DNA of 64,000 nt, taken from contig JAACJM010000028.1 of the NCBI GenBank assembly GCA_013368315.1, positions 372,001 through 436,000 on the forward strand, given 5' to 3'. Each line of letters begins with the position of its first letter. Positions within the stretch are counted from its first letter, which is position 1. This document shows, in pieces, positions 25,954 through 37,603 of the stretch. The translations under genes and the position numbers were made by a program. This DNA comes from Tetrapyrgos nigripes. Taxonomy: Eukaryota; Basidiomycota; Agaricomycetes; Agaricales; Campanellaceae. The notes beneath the pieces are model-generated. The model did no database searches, was not told the DNA's origin, and worked only from the letters and a program-made list of their open reading frames with translations.

Positions 25954-26945
25954 AGATGGTGGTAGAGGTAGAGGAGGAGAAGAATTCGAGGTGGTGGTGT
26001 TATGACGAACCGTGGCAACCACCCTCACTGCTTTTCTTCGGCAGTTTCCGATCGACGCCTGGGCCTCAAATTTCCAACGATTTTCTCTTCTCAATAATGA
26101 GAGTATGCTCCTGCCAGGAACGCCAGCAGCATCAAGGACAATTATCAGATTTAAAAAAGGCATCGTCACAACCTCTGAGTCTGATCAGGTTTCTTCCATG
26201 CTTTCACCATGCTCATAAGTAGACCTTCGTAGACATATCATTTCAGGAAGCCTCCAAGCCAAGCTCGGATTTGCCACCAACCCTTTCTCGTGTGCACAGT
26301 GACGTCAAGTGCTCGCGCTGGGCGCTGATAGCAGTGCCCAGTGACCCCAGTACAGCCAACACTGTGCCTCCCGCGCAGCACGAAATTAATTTCGTATCAT
26401 CCATCAAGCTCAAGCATCGACGTCATCCTTCAATTGTGTTGGTGCAGCTATGGGAGTTCCTCTGGCTGGTTGTATGTACTACTACGTATCCATGACCAAG
26501 ACATGTGCAAAGTAGTGCTACTCATATATAGTTCTCATTCGCACCGAAATAACCATTAACTGATAAGAAAATGATTCATGATACTACATAGTACAACATG
26601 TTTGGTACAGTTTAAATCACAGACTCCAAAATCCAATGGTCCAGCCAGATGAATGTGCCAAAAGCGAAAAGCGAGGCCAACAATAACAGTAATAGTGAGA
26701 TGAAGCAAAGCAGCAGAAAGAGGAGAGAGAGCCAGAATAGGACAGCAGTAAACGTACAAGCACGAACCTAAATATACGCGCCACCACCGTCATACACTCA
26801 ATCAGTGTCCCTAACTATTCTATTGAGGGTTACCGTCCAAGACACTCAGCCCATCTGCAGCCCTTTCGACCTCTACCTCCTCGGATGGCACTCAAGACAC
26901 TCAGTCCCCGAACCCACTCCACCGCACGACCACAACCCACTCATG
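25954..26945. other. Upstream region of FKS1 and 3' flank of velvet gene
   Basis: About 990 bases. Between roughly 25960 and 26170 the frame in front of the chosen FKS1 start stays open, so a longer N-terminus is possible. The rest shows no gene. It presumably carries the glucan synthase promoter and the velvet gene's 3' untranslated region. Confidence 0.5.
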
Positions 26946-28546
26946 TCAGTAATCTTCGTAGCCACCAATGTCATCACCCACATGTTTCCTTTTGGACCTC
27001 CCTTCTGAGGTCGACATCGGCATTGTGGAGAATTCGTCGGTGCCAGTCTCCTTGTTTCTCCTTCTTTCAGTTTCACGTATGTTGAGGCGAACTCCATATC
27101 GAGAGAGGTTCTACATGCACAAAAAGGCAAAAGATAAGAAAAGAGACGATATAGGAAAGGCCAGGTTAAGACAAGAAGGATGCAATGAATGTAAACCTCA
27201 AAAATAGAACACATACCTTTGTCAACTCTGTCGAAGCCTGTAACCCAGGAAACTCTTTTGTCGAATAAACTCGAAACATTCCTCCATAGCACTCTGCTTG
27301 TATTACTAGATCTTCCATATCCAGCGCGCGTGAAAACAAGTCAAACATCCTATATCTGAGGATGAAATAGCCTTCGCTTTTTACAGCCAAATCCTGTTGA
27401 ATCCATATTAATGGGGTATGGAAAGAGACAAAAAATCAGAGAAGCCGCAGTCAGTGACGCGACTACAGTAAAAGCAACTCCACTCACAGAAAACACAAAC
27501 AACAGGGTTTTCTTCCCCTGATACTCAATTGTGGTAGGCATAACAAACGTCGAGCCGACTAACGAGTTTGTCATCTTGGAGCTCTCCGTAATCGGTACAG
27601 ATTCGACGCGATGAACGATATCGGATGGGTGTGGAGTCTCTGGCTGGACTGGCGGCGTACTAAACTGTAACGTGGTGTACAAGCCTCCGTGTGGGCTTGG
27701 TGTCGACGTTGACGACGATGCCGTCGCATTAGTTTGAGTATATCGAGATTGGGGCTGGTTTTGATTTTGGGAAAAGTTGAACGCAGCCTGGGTACTTTGG
27801 TGGTACCGGGAGTAGTGTTGCGGGGAGGGAAAGGAAACGTGGTCGCTTGATCGGATAGGAATATATGGTAGGTCGCCATGAATGGACTGAGGGTAGCTTG
27901 AGTGTGTTGGAGAGGAAGAAGTTGACTGAGGTGATGGGGATGACTGCGATGAATGTGGTGAATGGCCAGACACGGGTACAGAAGTGTGTGGTGAGTCCAA
28001 ACCGACGACAGGAAAAAGGTCGACGGTGCAAAGAAGACCATGGGTTTGTATTTCACTAGACGCGTCAAAAGTTGGCAAAAACGCAGAATACCAAAGAAAT
28101 AGAACGCACTCTACGTTGTTAATCTCGTACTCAGTCTCGCCGTTGTTTTCATCGTTTATCACTTCGTATAAATGCAGAGCGATGACCGGTGGAGGATCAA
28201 GAGGTCTACGGTCCACTCTCGCGTATCTGTTTTGAAGAACATAGGAGAGAGAAGAAAAAGAAGACCTATCAGCGAACAATTTCTAAAACGGAAAGAGCAA
28301 GGAAGCTAAAGAAGAGATAAAAAAAGTAACACGGAGGTGATTCGGACATAGAGATAAAGACCACGTTGGAGACACGTACTTGCGTCCCAGATCCGCCTTT
28401 TGGATTTCGACAAGTTCTGCTCGAATAGTTCGTCCCTTGAACTGTCCAGCGGTGAAGAAGATGGGACGACCGACATGTCCCATACCCGTTGGTTCCATTG
28501 CGCCAGATCCTGTACGTCCGAGCGTGGAGGATGGTGTGTGCGACAT
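26946..28546 (-). CDS. Velvet-domain regulator (VelB-like, split domain)
   Basis: Velvet proteins are fungal DNA-binding regulators that form dimers and control development, spores and secondary metabolism. The start at 28546 gives MSHTPSSTLGRTGSG and then the domain start IFFTAGQFKGRTIRAELVEI. After an intron come YARVDRRPLDPPPVIALHLY and, after another, IQTHGLLCTVDLFPV. A Ser/Pro/Gln-rich insertion of roughly 130 residues follows (about 27560-27980). The domain resumes with TTIEYQGKKTLLFVF, LAVKSEGYFILRYRMFDLFS and FRVYSTKEFPGLQASTELTK. The last exon reads NLSRYGVRLNIRETERRRN and stops at 26946. A long insertion inside the velvet domain is characteristic of VelB. The C-terminal VR-x-N-x-R-E motif also occurs in VosA-type proteins, so the exact subfamily is not settled. 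Confidence 0.85.
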
Positions 28547-30949
28547 GGCCTACACAAGAACGAAAAACAGCTAGGTTGTCTAGAGAACACGATTCAGTTT
28601 CCAAGCTAGCAACGAAAAACCTGCAGCGAGACGCAGGGAAATCGAGCAGAGCGGTCCGATAAAGACTGAAGAAGACTTGTTGGACACCAACGAGTTTGGT
28701 CTGCAAGCTGGGGGCTCATCACGGAGTGAAAATGGAGGCTCTATAAATCTTGCAAGAAGGACAGAACGTACTGAAACAGACAGACTGTTTAATGATGTAT
28801 GCGCACTCTCTGGCGAGGTCAAGTCCCTGGAACAAGGCCCGGTGAGCTCAATCTGGAAAGCTGGTACCACGATACTGGGTCCATCTCAAGAAAAGCCTTG
28901 GCCGAGATAGACCTGAAATCTCTCTTGCTGGTTGACGGCGAGGTTCTCAGAAGAGTCGCTAGATGCCCCAAGGTTTATAGGCAACCAAACCATTTCAAAT
29001 CTTACCGTGTTCAGGCCACGATCTTCAAACGTTCTCAAGGTCAAAAAGGCATTGTAATTGGAGTCACTTTCGATGAGTATTGTGCTTGGAGAAAAGATCG
29101 GAAGTCTCAATACCCGGACTGAGGCTTCAGAGAAACGAGGCACAAGCTTTCTCGCGATTCATGCTGATCCTGATCCAATCTGAACGCGAAGACTATTTCT
29201 GGAGAGTCTGTTCAAAGATTGGTCGGCCGAGTGCGGCGACGTCTCAACCACATCGATACTCACTTAGACTGTCCTCTTCTGCAAAGTAGTAGGTTCACTT
29301 GGTTTCTGCTTTCAATTTTGCCATGACAGAGGCCAATGTTTATGTGACATCCAATGATGCAAGTGGCGTCGAAGCTTTGAACTTGGTACCGCAAACCAAC
29401 TCGTCGACAACGGGTGCGTATGTAAAGCACCTCAAACTCACTTTCTAGTTGGCGATATGACGCTTGTATCCACTTATTCTACGCAGTAATTTCTCCCGCG
29501 CGCACGGCGTCCTAGACTTAAGACAACTCTCAAATCTCACATAGTACATCTCCGCCGCATAAGAATAAGCACATTCTTCAACGTGCATCGCCGGCGAAGG
29601 CCTCAAATTATCTGCTTCCTCCACCAGGGACCTGTTTCTGTCGTCAGCGATGACCTCTACATTTCAAGAAAGGAAGGACTTTCCCTGCTGTCAACCATTC
29701 AAACTCAGCGAACAGACATATGCACTTCAAAAGCGGCGAGATAATTGCCAGGATTGGTAAAGATGGACTTCGTTTCAAGAACTTCCATGGTCAATATTAC
29801 CCGGATCGATGCACCAGTGGTCTGTTTTGTCTACTAGCAAGGATGTTTCCAGGACGGGGTCCGCACAAGCCTCACTGAGGATGGCAGACTCGGATGCAGA
29901 AGCGGAATAAGGTCTTTCCGACTCGTCGGAAATAGCCTTTGAAAAGTAAGTTGACTTTCCTTCCAAGTCACTGGGCCTCAGACTGTCATATCATGAATCC
30001 GATAGCGGAGCTGCATTGAAGTCGTACTCGACCTATGTTCGGACGATTCTATTAATGTGGCACGCTTCGTCTGAAGGCAATTAAGACGATAGTATCCGAG
30101 TCTTGTGAACAACATTAACTTATCTTCAGATCCTCAATGGATTGTGCAAGTCAAAACTGTAACTTACTTTTGCGAGGATAGGAAGGCATATCTGACACAT
30201 TCTCTCGCCCCTTTCACTGGCAACAGTCCAACACTGGACTATTAGTGGGAAGATCGGTTCAAGTTCAAGTTCCATTCTGTCCAACAAGTGTAGTGGCGCA
30301 AACCATTACATTCCTTCGTATGACATCGATTTCTCAGGCTCTCTTTTATGGTTGGAACGATACCTGAACTAATTAGGCACATATCGTCTTGACACCCTCA
30401 TTTTTTCCGAGCCCTGACATTGTTAATGTCATCACAAAACCCTGGCATATCTCTGATGTCCATTTTTCCATTGAACAGAACTTGAAACCTTTGCATCGAT
30501 CAGTTCTTCTGGATCTATGACTGGGTGCTCCGAAACTGCATGCTCTAACAACTTCAAAGTTGTCCAATTCACCGAGTTTATCGACCCATCCCGCAGGTAT
30601 CATGGCCACCACTTTCAATACTCCTTCGGGTGCAGTGCCGACGACCTCGAGGTACTTCAATGCTGCGAGTCGATCTGCAAATGACCAGCTTTCAGGCCAG
30701 AATCTCCGGATCCGTGGAGTCAGACGTCGACAAGTTTCCGAATCGAAGGCCTACACGCCTCGACTAATCTCAAGTCGACATCCGGGACCCTGCGCTTATT
30801 GTCACTGACAGCTCTTACTCGTAATCACTAAATGTCTTGCGTGGCACAATTTTACGCTTATACGTTTAGACCGGCCACCCAGTTCGGTAAGAAACTTGCT
30901 GACCCTGCTCTCGACGCGGGCTCCAGCTGACCCGTCCAATCTTCACCAG
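28547..30949. other. 2.4 kb gene-poor region
   Basis: No confident gene is visible. At 29323 a plus-strand ATG opens MTEANVYVTSNDASGVEALN and reaches a GTGCGTATG donor-like site. It faintly resembles the first strand of a seven-bladed lactonase-type propeller, but no continuing exons were found. The left few hundred bases probably contain the velvet promoter. The right end abuts the MITE. Confidence 0.4.
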
Positions 30950-30951
30950 TA

Positions 30952-31577
30952 CAGGGTTTCATGGGTCCTTGAGACACGCGGGTCCTTGAGACAAACGACG
31001 CGGAAGACAACTCCTTGCTCCAAATCCCCTTCGGAATTTTCTCGATTAGTTGCATAAATAGTATGCTTACAACTTTATGTGACCTCCGAAGGTCTGAGGA
31101 GATGATGGTAATGCGAATCTGAGCTGGAAAGGCCCAAAATGTGCGAGAATGGCTCCAAAATGATTATATTAAGAGGAGATGCCCTAGGTACATGAAGTAT
31201 ACCCCAATGCCATTGACCAACATTACTCGCAGCGCCGATTAGCTCACTGTAGGACGGACAAGAGAGCTCTGAGTCGGGAACAATGAGGACGGGCATCAAA
31301 TATGCCGTCAGATTATGCGGATGGGAACCGGCTTTATGTCCAAAAACGGGAAATCAAACCGTTGTCTCAAGGACTCAAAAAAGCATGATAAGCGTTTTTT
31401 GAGACTGATTACGCTCTTTCACTCCCTTGCCCCTCCTCCTGGGTCAATAAAAGTAGATAGACTTTATTTATTAGTATATAATGTGATACCTATCTACTTT
31501 GTTTGTGGAAAAACTCAACATCCTTCTATTCCGAAGCTCATCTAAATTTCTGTGTCTCAAGGACCCATGAAACCCTG
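30952..31577. mobile_element. 626 bp TA-flanked MITE, Tc1/mariner-type
   Basis: The two ends are perfect inverted copies for 26 bases, starting CAGGGTTTCATGGGTCCT. On each side lies a TA dinucleotide (30950-30951 and 31578-31579), the target duplication made by Tc1/mariner and pogo transposases. A second, subterminal inverted pair sits inside: GTCCTTGAGACAAACG near 30980-30995 against CGTTGTCTCAAGGAC near 31360-31374. No transposase frame is present, so the element is non-autonomous and needs enzyme from elsewhere. The perfect terminal repeats suggest a fairly recent insertion. Confidence 0.88.
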
Positions 31578-31730
31578 TAGTAAGTAGTCAATCTATCTGA
31601 GAATTTTCACCAAGGTTTTACAGCCAAGTGGCAAGTTTTCCAAGTCTCGCGAGTCATTACTATTGATACATTATGCTAGAGTTCTCCGAATCGACATTCG
31701 TTTACATATGGCTGACGAACATGGGGCCTT
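31578..31730. other. Short region between MITE and small-protein gene
   Basis: About 150 bases, presumably the 3' untranslated region of the small hydrophilic protein gene. Nothing else is seen. Confidence 0.4.
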
Positions 31731-32210
31731 TTATATCTTCCCCTTCCTCTTCAACAGTTCCTCTTCCTCCTCCTTCAACTCCGCATCTATCTTCGCCCCT
31801 CGGGATGGTTCGTTCCCATGGGACCTCGCGGGCTCCATTGGGTCTTCAACGGTATGTGTGGGTTTGTTGCTCGTGTTATCTAGCCCATGCGAACCAGCAG
31901 AGGCAAGGCGATTTCCAATACTACGTTCATCTCTGTAATTATGATGCGCGGTCAGCATCCTCCAAGGTCGGACACAACATAAATGAAGACGCACTTGGAA
32001 TCAAGGTCGTTGTGAGCATTTTCAGTACCAACTTCGAATGGTCGTTGCGAGTCGTTGATGCTACCATGGGTTCTCCTGTAGTATAAAGGATAAGGTGGTT
32101 CCGGGTTAGCACGATGAATATATATGAAAAAACAAGGAGCGCGCGCACCTCTGGTCACCATCCTCGTAGATTTGGCGGTTGCCAACGTTAGATTGCATGC
32201 TTCCGGACAT
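31731..32210 (-). CDS. Small hydrophilic protein of unknown function
   Basis: Three exons give a protein of about 113 residues. The start at 32210 reads MSGSMQSNVGNRQIYEDGDQ. Splicing gives a THGSINDSQRPFEVGTENAH segment. The last exon has DERSIGNRLASAGSHGLD, a Pro/His/Gly-rich stretch, then RGAKIDAELKEEEEELLKRK and the stop at 31731. The protein has no hydrophobic core, signal peptide or cysteines. It is rich in charged and small residues and looks disordered apart from a C-terminal acidic/basic helix. I recall similar small stress- or conidiation-like proteins as common in mushrooms, but no function can be named from sequence. Both introns have GT-AG ends and keep the frame. Confidence 0.68.
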
Positions 32211-32641
32211 GATAAATGGATTTGTAATGAGATAAGTGAGTAAAGGTAAGGGGAGTAAGTTGTTGAAAGGCTTGTTGCCAAACCCCCAGGTTATATACCT
32301 CTCCGGATAATCGACAGTCTTGGATCATTGATTCGTAGGTGACGTCCGTATGTGTCGATGACATCGTACTTGCTATCATATCGCCGACCCTTGGAGTAGA
32401 AGGGGTAATAATCGAGCCACTACAGCACGACCAACGTCATACGTCATAGGCGCCAAAGCATTCCAGACACCGTACAATGGATGCGGTATGCACAAGTCGA
32501 CTAGACTGCTGACTGAATGAGGCCAATTACCAACCTTACTAGTGATAATCGATAATCCTTGCCGTGTTGCATGCATAGAAAGTCAGAAGAAGGGGGTTCC
32601 GATTTTGGTTGTAATGTACATGCGAATAGTTTGATAGTAAA
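32211..32641. other. Promoter of small-protein gene and 3' flank of SOD2
   Basis: 430 bases between two minus-strand genes. No gene is seen. Confidence 0.5.
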
Positions 32642-33669
32642 TTAGTGAGAAACTTCAACGAATCGCTTCTCCGCTTCTTTGAAGTTAATGACGTTCCAGA
32701 TGGCGTTGAGGTACTACAGGTAAAAGCCACAGTGGAGGGAGACGGTGGTGAAAACGTCAGAGCCAGTTGCAGGGAAAACGAGGGCAGCAAGAACTTACGT
32801 CTGGCTTCACGTTCTTGTACTGGAGGTAGAAGGCCTAGATGAAATCGTCATGCCGTCATTAGCACGGTGAGCAATGACAAATGCTAAAATGTACGAACGT
32901 GTTCCCAAATGTCAACGCCAATGATAGGCGTGTGCGCTTCGTGACGTTTCAGTTCCACAGACTACAAAAGAAAGGGATCCGGCAACGTACAAATCAAAGG
33001 GTCCTGGTTGGGAGTGGTCACAACTTCAAGCTTCTTGGTAGCACTGTTGAAGCCCTAGAAGTTCCAGCAAGGAATGAGAAAGATGAGTCAACCTGCAGCA
33101 GTAATATACGCACCAACCAGCCCCAACCACTGCCTTGGATAGCAGCGGTCTTGGTGTTAAAATCCTTCTTGAAAGCATCGACGGAGCCAAAGTCGCGCTC
33201 AATAGCTGCTTTCAGAGGTCCGTCAGCCAACTTTCCACCGTCACCGCTGGCAGGTGCGAGGTTCTTCCAGAAGAGGGAGTGGTTGATGTGACCTGACGCG
33301 TTTTTCTGCTTCAGAACTTGGCAATACACGCAAAGGTTGGAAACACACCTCCTCCGTTAAACTTCAAAGCAGCTTGAAGAGCAATTTTTTCTTTGACATT
33401 TGAGGTTTTGCTGCAGGCCTCTTCGGCAGAGTTGAGACCATTGACGTAGGTCTGGTGATGCTTTTGGTGGTGAAGCTTCATGATTTCTTCCGAGATATGG
33501 GGCTCGAGAGCCTAGAATTTCTAGGTCAATACACACACAGCGATGACGTTTCGCAAAACCGAACATTGTAGGCATACGGAAGGTCTGGAAGAGTGTGGAG
33601 GGCAGCAGCAGCACCCAACACGTATTTACGAGTAAAAGGTCGTGCAATAGATCGTCCGAGAGCCAACAT
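32642..33669 (-). CDS. SOD2: Manganese superoxide dismutase, mitochondrial
   Basis: Converts superoxide to oxygen and hydrogen peroxide in the mitochondrial matrix. The start at 33669 gives an Arg-rich, hydrophobic targeting sequence ([20 protein letters not shown]). The mature part begins around [20 protein letters not shown]. Metal-ligand positions are visible: the first His in [17 protein letters not shown], the second in [13 protein letters not shown], and Asp and His in [14 protein letters not shown]. The Gln in [10 protein letters not shown] is the usual marker of Mn rather than Fe enzymes. The last exon reads [18 protein letters not shown] and stops at 32642. Short introns split the ligand regions, and everything joins in frame. 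Length of about 220 residues fits the family. Confidence 0.92.
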
Positions 33670-34972
33670 TGCAGAGGTTTAGAATGAAGAGTTGTCTGAC
33701 AGTCTGACTGAGTAACCAGCTCCAGCCGAACTTGCTTCAACCATGTCGTCACCCCCCACATGACGAGGCGGTCGGACACTTTCGGAAAAGGCGCAATTCT
33801 CTACGGCTATTATGGTTATAGATACATATGCCCTTGACTTGACTTGCCTAGGTGCAGGCAGTAGCACTTAGACTAGGCAAGCACGATCAAGCAAGTTGAC
33901 GACACTTTACCGGCCGAATAATTTATTCTTGTCCAAGGAAAATGGTACTTAATCGGACTATGTAGTACTATCCCAAGTGGCGCAGTACCAGCTCTGCTGC
34001 AGCATATGCGTGCCCGATGTGATCGCCTTGCATGCATGACTGGAGTCGCCTGTGCTGAAGTCGGCAGAAGATTGGGAGGAACAGCCCAGAATAGTCCACT
34101 GTTGAAATACACCCGTACGACTAGCCATACGTATAGATGAAAATCGGTACAGCCACCGTTGATAGACCATGTCGAGTCCTGTCCGTCCAATGTCCGTCAC
34201 CATGTGCGACCTGGCTAGGAAACTGTCGAAAAAGAGAGCCCTGAAGAGCTCGAGTAGAGAAAAAGGCGGAAGTGAGGAAACCATGGCCATTAGTGAGGTG
34301 TTTCAACTTTCAAGGTCGGTGTACCAGGGTGTACCGTGTATGAGGCGGATGCATCGACATCGTTTACATCCGCAATACAACGGTGATCACGAATACATTG
34401 GGGTTCTTGACCTGGAAAAATGGACTTGCGGTTGATAGCTTTGATCCTGGAATGAATCTGGCAAGGCGTAGATAGGCCAAGAGGCCCTTTTCATCTAAAG
34501 GCTGAACACCTTTACCTTACCAACAGCATGAGGCGTCATGGGTACCTGAAAAAACACGGCGATTCGTACCCGTCTGAAGTCCGGACTTTGAACCACATCC
34601 GCTCCAGTTTTGCAGATGCAAATTCCGAAGGACGCGATCGGTCGCAAATCCAACCGACTCGAAAAGTTGTCTGCGCAAAGCCATGAGACGATGTTTGAGG
34701 AAACCAAAAGGCACTACGCGTTTTAACAATTACAGTATCACACAATTGGTATCAAAGATCCTTGTACTACTCCGAAGGGAAGCAGATCCGGGACACTAGC
34801 CCCAAACGTAGCGATACTCATTTGATTTTCTCAGTGTCCTTGTTGTGATTGCGATAAGTATATAAGAGAAGAAATTCATCGGTCTCGAAGGAACCGCCCC
34901 ATTTTGCAGTCAAATCAAAGACAGCTCTGCCTCACCGTCTCCCTCCTTACATCCCTCTCCACACATCATACC
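33670..34972. other. 1.3 kb intergenic region
   Basis: Frames on both strands are short and unconvincing. The left part is the SOD2 promoter. From about 34900 the sequence is a C/T-rich leader of the next plus-strand gene. Nothing else is seen. Confidence 0.45.
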
Positions 34973-35666
34973 ATGGGCCGCTGGACACAATACACAGAGG
35001 TACGCGTTTTCTTCAAGCACGTTGTTGTCGTGAACTCGAGCCTCTTATCGTCTCCCTAATTTCTACAGGACACTTCCCGTCTCCCAGAAGGATTCAAACG
35101 CGTCGGCTATGACGCGGACACTGAACGTCATATTTACGAGGATCGTAACGGACAGACATACTACTCAGCGCCTGGGACAGAATTCGGAAAACTGACTCGG
35201 GCTCCAGACTGCACGGATCTATTCGATGAGCGTGAGTCAGACTTCTACGGCCACCAACTACGTGCTCACTTGACTTGACCCAGGTCGTCCCAGACTCAAT
35301 CTTCCCAAAAGCGAGTCACCAATATCGTCTTTCCATGACATACTGCCAGCCACGCTTATTGCATCTCCTACCTCGGCGATTTCGACAAAGTCCAAAACTT
35401 CGACAAAATCTAAAACTTCTCCACCTGCAACATCAACGAAGCAGAAGCAGAAGGCTGACGTTCAGAAATACGAGACGATGAGAGAAGTAGAGGTCACGAA
35501 AAAGCCCTCGAGGAAGTTTAGTATGGCGGTCAAGAGCCTTGGTCGTTCTTTGACTTCTGCTACTACACGGAAATCCGTCAAGCCAGCTTTTGAGCTCAGT
35601 GAGAAGGAAAAGGCCAACTTGCTTCGGAGTAAGACGGTCGCAGCTCCCAGTGTAGTAGTGCAGTAA
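34973..35666 (+). CDS. Uncharacterised protein with a WW-like N-terminal segment
   Basis: Three exons. MGRWTQYTE (34973-34999) splices across 35000-35068 to DTSRLPEGFKRVGYDADTER and then HIYEDRNGQTYYSAPG. This looks like a short beta-sheet module in which the Trp and Tyr residues could form a core. A second intron near 35233 leads to a Ser/Thr/Lys-rich disordered tail with a repeated STKSKTS motif, and a basic stretch (KKPSRKFSMAVKSLGRS). The stop is at 35664. I recall proteins with this GFKRVGYDADT opening in many mushroom genomes, but without an assigned function. The protein is about 185 residues and has no membrane segment or signal peptide. The function is unknown. Confidence 0.7.
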
Positions 35667-35974
35667 GGGGTTGTTTGGAGAGTAAATAGGTGTCATTTCT
35701 GCCCGACGTATTACTATATTTTGTATCCTATAGTACATTCCCTATGCCTGTATTCCTATGTTCGATTAGAATGTTATAATCTTATGACTAGACTTTACAC
35801 TCACTGAATCTTTGGCTTCCAGTTTACGACAGAATCCGTCGTCGCCGTCGTCGCCGTCGGATTTGAGCTTCAAGCAAAATTCACACGTTGTACTCACGCG
35901 AACGATCATTACTGTTTCAACTTCAGGCAAACTTCAGGAGGACCACCATTAATGTCTCCTTGTCTTCTTCCTTA
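35667..35974. other. Short intergenic region with GTC repeats
   Basis: About 300 bases between two plus-strand genes. A small trinucleotide-type repeat (CGTCGTCGCC) lies at about 35838-35858. No gene is seen. Confidence 0.5.
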
Positions 35975-36866
35975 ATGAAACTAACGAAGCCTAGAATGCC
36001 TGCTTCACCAGAGTCACCACGAAGAAAAACCCTGTTTTCCTCGGCCGAGTCACGAAGCAAGACTATGCTGTATGCCTTATCGGAACCCTCCTCTTCGACC
36101 AACCTCACTGCTACACCCCCAAGGCCAGCACTAGATTTTGACAGGGTTACGACCACTGCTATATCCTCGTCAACATCTACATCACTGTCGCCATCCTATA
36201 TTCCCTCCATTCCTTCAAACTTCAACCCACGCTCACGGGTCGAACAATATTGGGCTGCTCGGGCACTCTCTGCAGAAACTTTGCTTACTGCCAAAACGGA
36301 ACATCATATTGAAGTGAAGAACTTGACGTATGAAGGAGACTTTAGACGAGCAGTACGTTCAAAATCGAACTATTCTGTTGGCAACCTAGCTAAATGCAGT
36401 ATTTTCCATGCTACTCCAGCAAGAAGTCGCTGAATTGACTAGAATGCACAATGAGAAGCTGGCTAGATTGGAGAGGCTAATTGTGAGTCGCCAATAACGT
36501 CTTGCCAGGAAGACATCATTCAACTAATGTTACTTTTGTCCAGATGATTCTCCTCGGGTTCATTGCTATCTTTTTCGGTGCTATATTTGTAGCATATGTA
36601 AACGCATCGTCATCCTCGCTCCGCGCAGCTTCAAGCCATCGGCCGTGGACCCATTTTACAATTCCTATTTTGTCTCCTTTCGCGTCTGTGGTGAGTACTA
36701 ATCTAATCGTGTCAATGACAGGAGACTCAAGTATTATCACGTAGGTCGAGCAAGAAGTATCCGTCGTTGGCACAAGAACGATAACCACTGGAATCATCAT
36801 CTTTGCCTGCCTTGCCTATCTCATGTTCCGCTACTGGCTTACGAAGAGCCAGCTTAGTTCACGATG
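35975..36866 (+). CDS. Uncharacterised two-pass membrane protein
   Basis: The start at 35975 (MKLTKPRMPASPESPRRKT) is the first in-frame ATG; a second at 35996 is also possible. The first half is Ser/Thr/Pro-rich and probably cytosolic, followed by a segment with RSRVEQYWAARALSAETLL and a coiled-coil-like helix (ELTRMHNEKLARLERLI). After introns near 36355-36400 and 36482-36540 comes a first membrane helix, MILLGFIAIFFGAIFVAYV. A short loop follows, then a second helix (TGIIIFACLAYLMFRYWL). The C-terminus is basic, ending at 36866. This arrangement, a disordered N-terminus with a hairpin anchor, is seen in organelle-membrane tethers, but no family name can be given. Confidence 0.65.
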
Positions 36867-37603
36867 ACACCCCAAGCCCAGACTGCTGATTTTGGTTGTA
36901 CTCGTCAACCTAGCATACGTGTGCAGAGGTTCAGGCAAGCCTCACGTCGTACCAGCAACCTCTTAGGAGTCCGCTTTCGAGCACATAGGATGACCTCACA
37001 GGCTGATTGACCAGCGGGCCAAATGCTTCTGTACAGCATTAATTCCTGCGAATCCTCTCTCGCCGACGGATAGCAGGGGTTCTCCCGGATGCATAAATTG
37101 GAGTCTCGGGTTGCGCGTATATTGGATACCCTAGAATTGATGCCATAATCAGTCTCTACGGCTCATCCACTTGCGCTTCCTGTCCTGTCGAGGACACCAG
37201 TCCCAAAATGACAAACATACACTTATACACTTCAGACACTCCGTTGGGCGGTCTTAGACGTGTCCTCTATTCATGTCGAAATCGACCGGGATACTATCAA
37301 AACATGACATGGATTATGGGTTTGCCAGTCAGGAATGTCGTCATGCTGAGGATCGGTAAGTCGATATGCTTCTAGATAAAATGACATTGACACTGAAAAG
37401 GTCTTGCAGTGTACAGGTGAATGGATACTCCCAGTCAGTCGTTTGGAGCGTGTCAGGATAGGACTGTTGCCAAGCTACATCAGCTGAAGCGCGAAGGCTG
37501 TTCGCGAACTAGAATTCCCGTCTTCAAGGATAGAGAATGTAGGAATATAAGGATAGTACCATTGGAGTTTGATTCGTTGCGACAGCCCGAAAAGTCGAAA
37601 TCT
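36867..37603. other. Intergenic region, no gene seen
   Basis: About 740 bases between convergent genes. It presumably carries both 3' untranslated regions. Short frames show no recognisable protein. Confidence 0.45.

Noticed and set aside
29323..29415. First exon of a lactonase-type propeller gene
   Set aside because: Only one short exon-like piece was found and no later strands could be read, so it was not listed as a gene.
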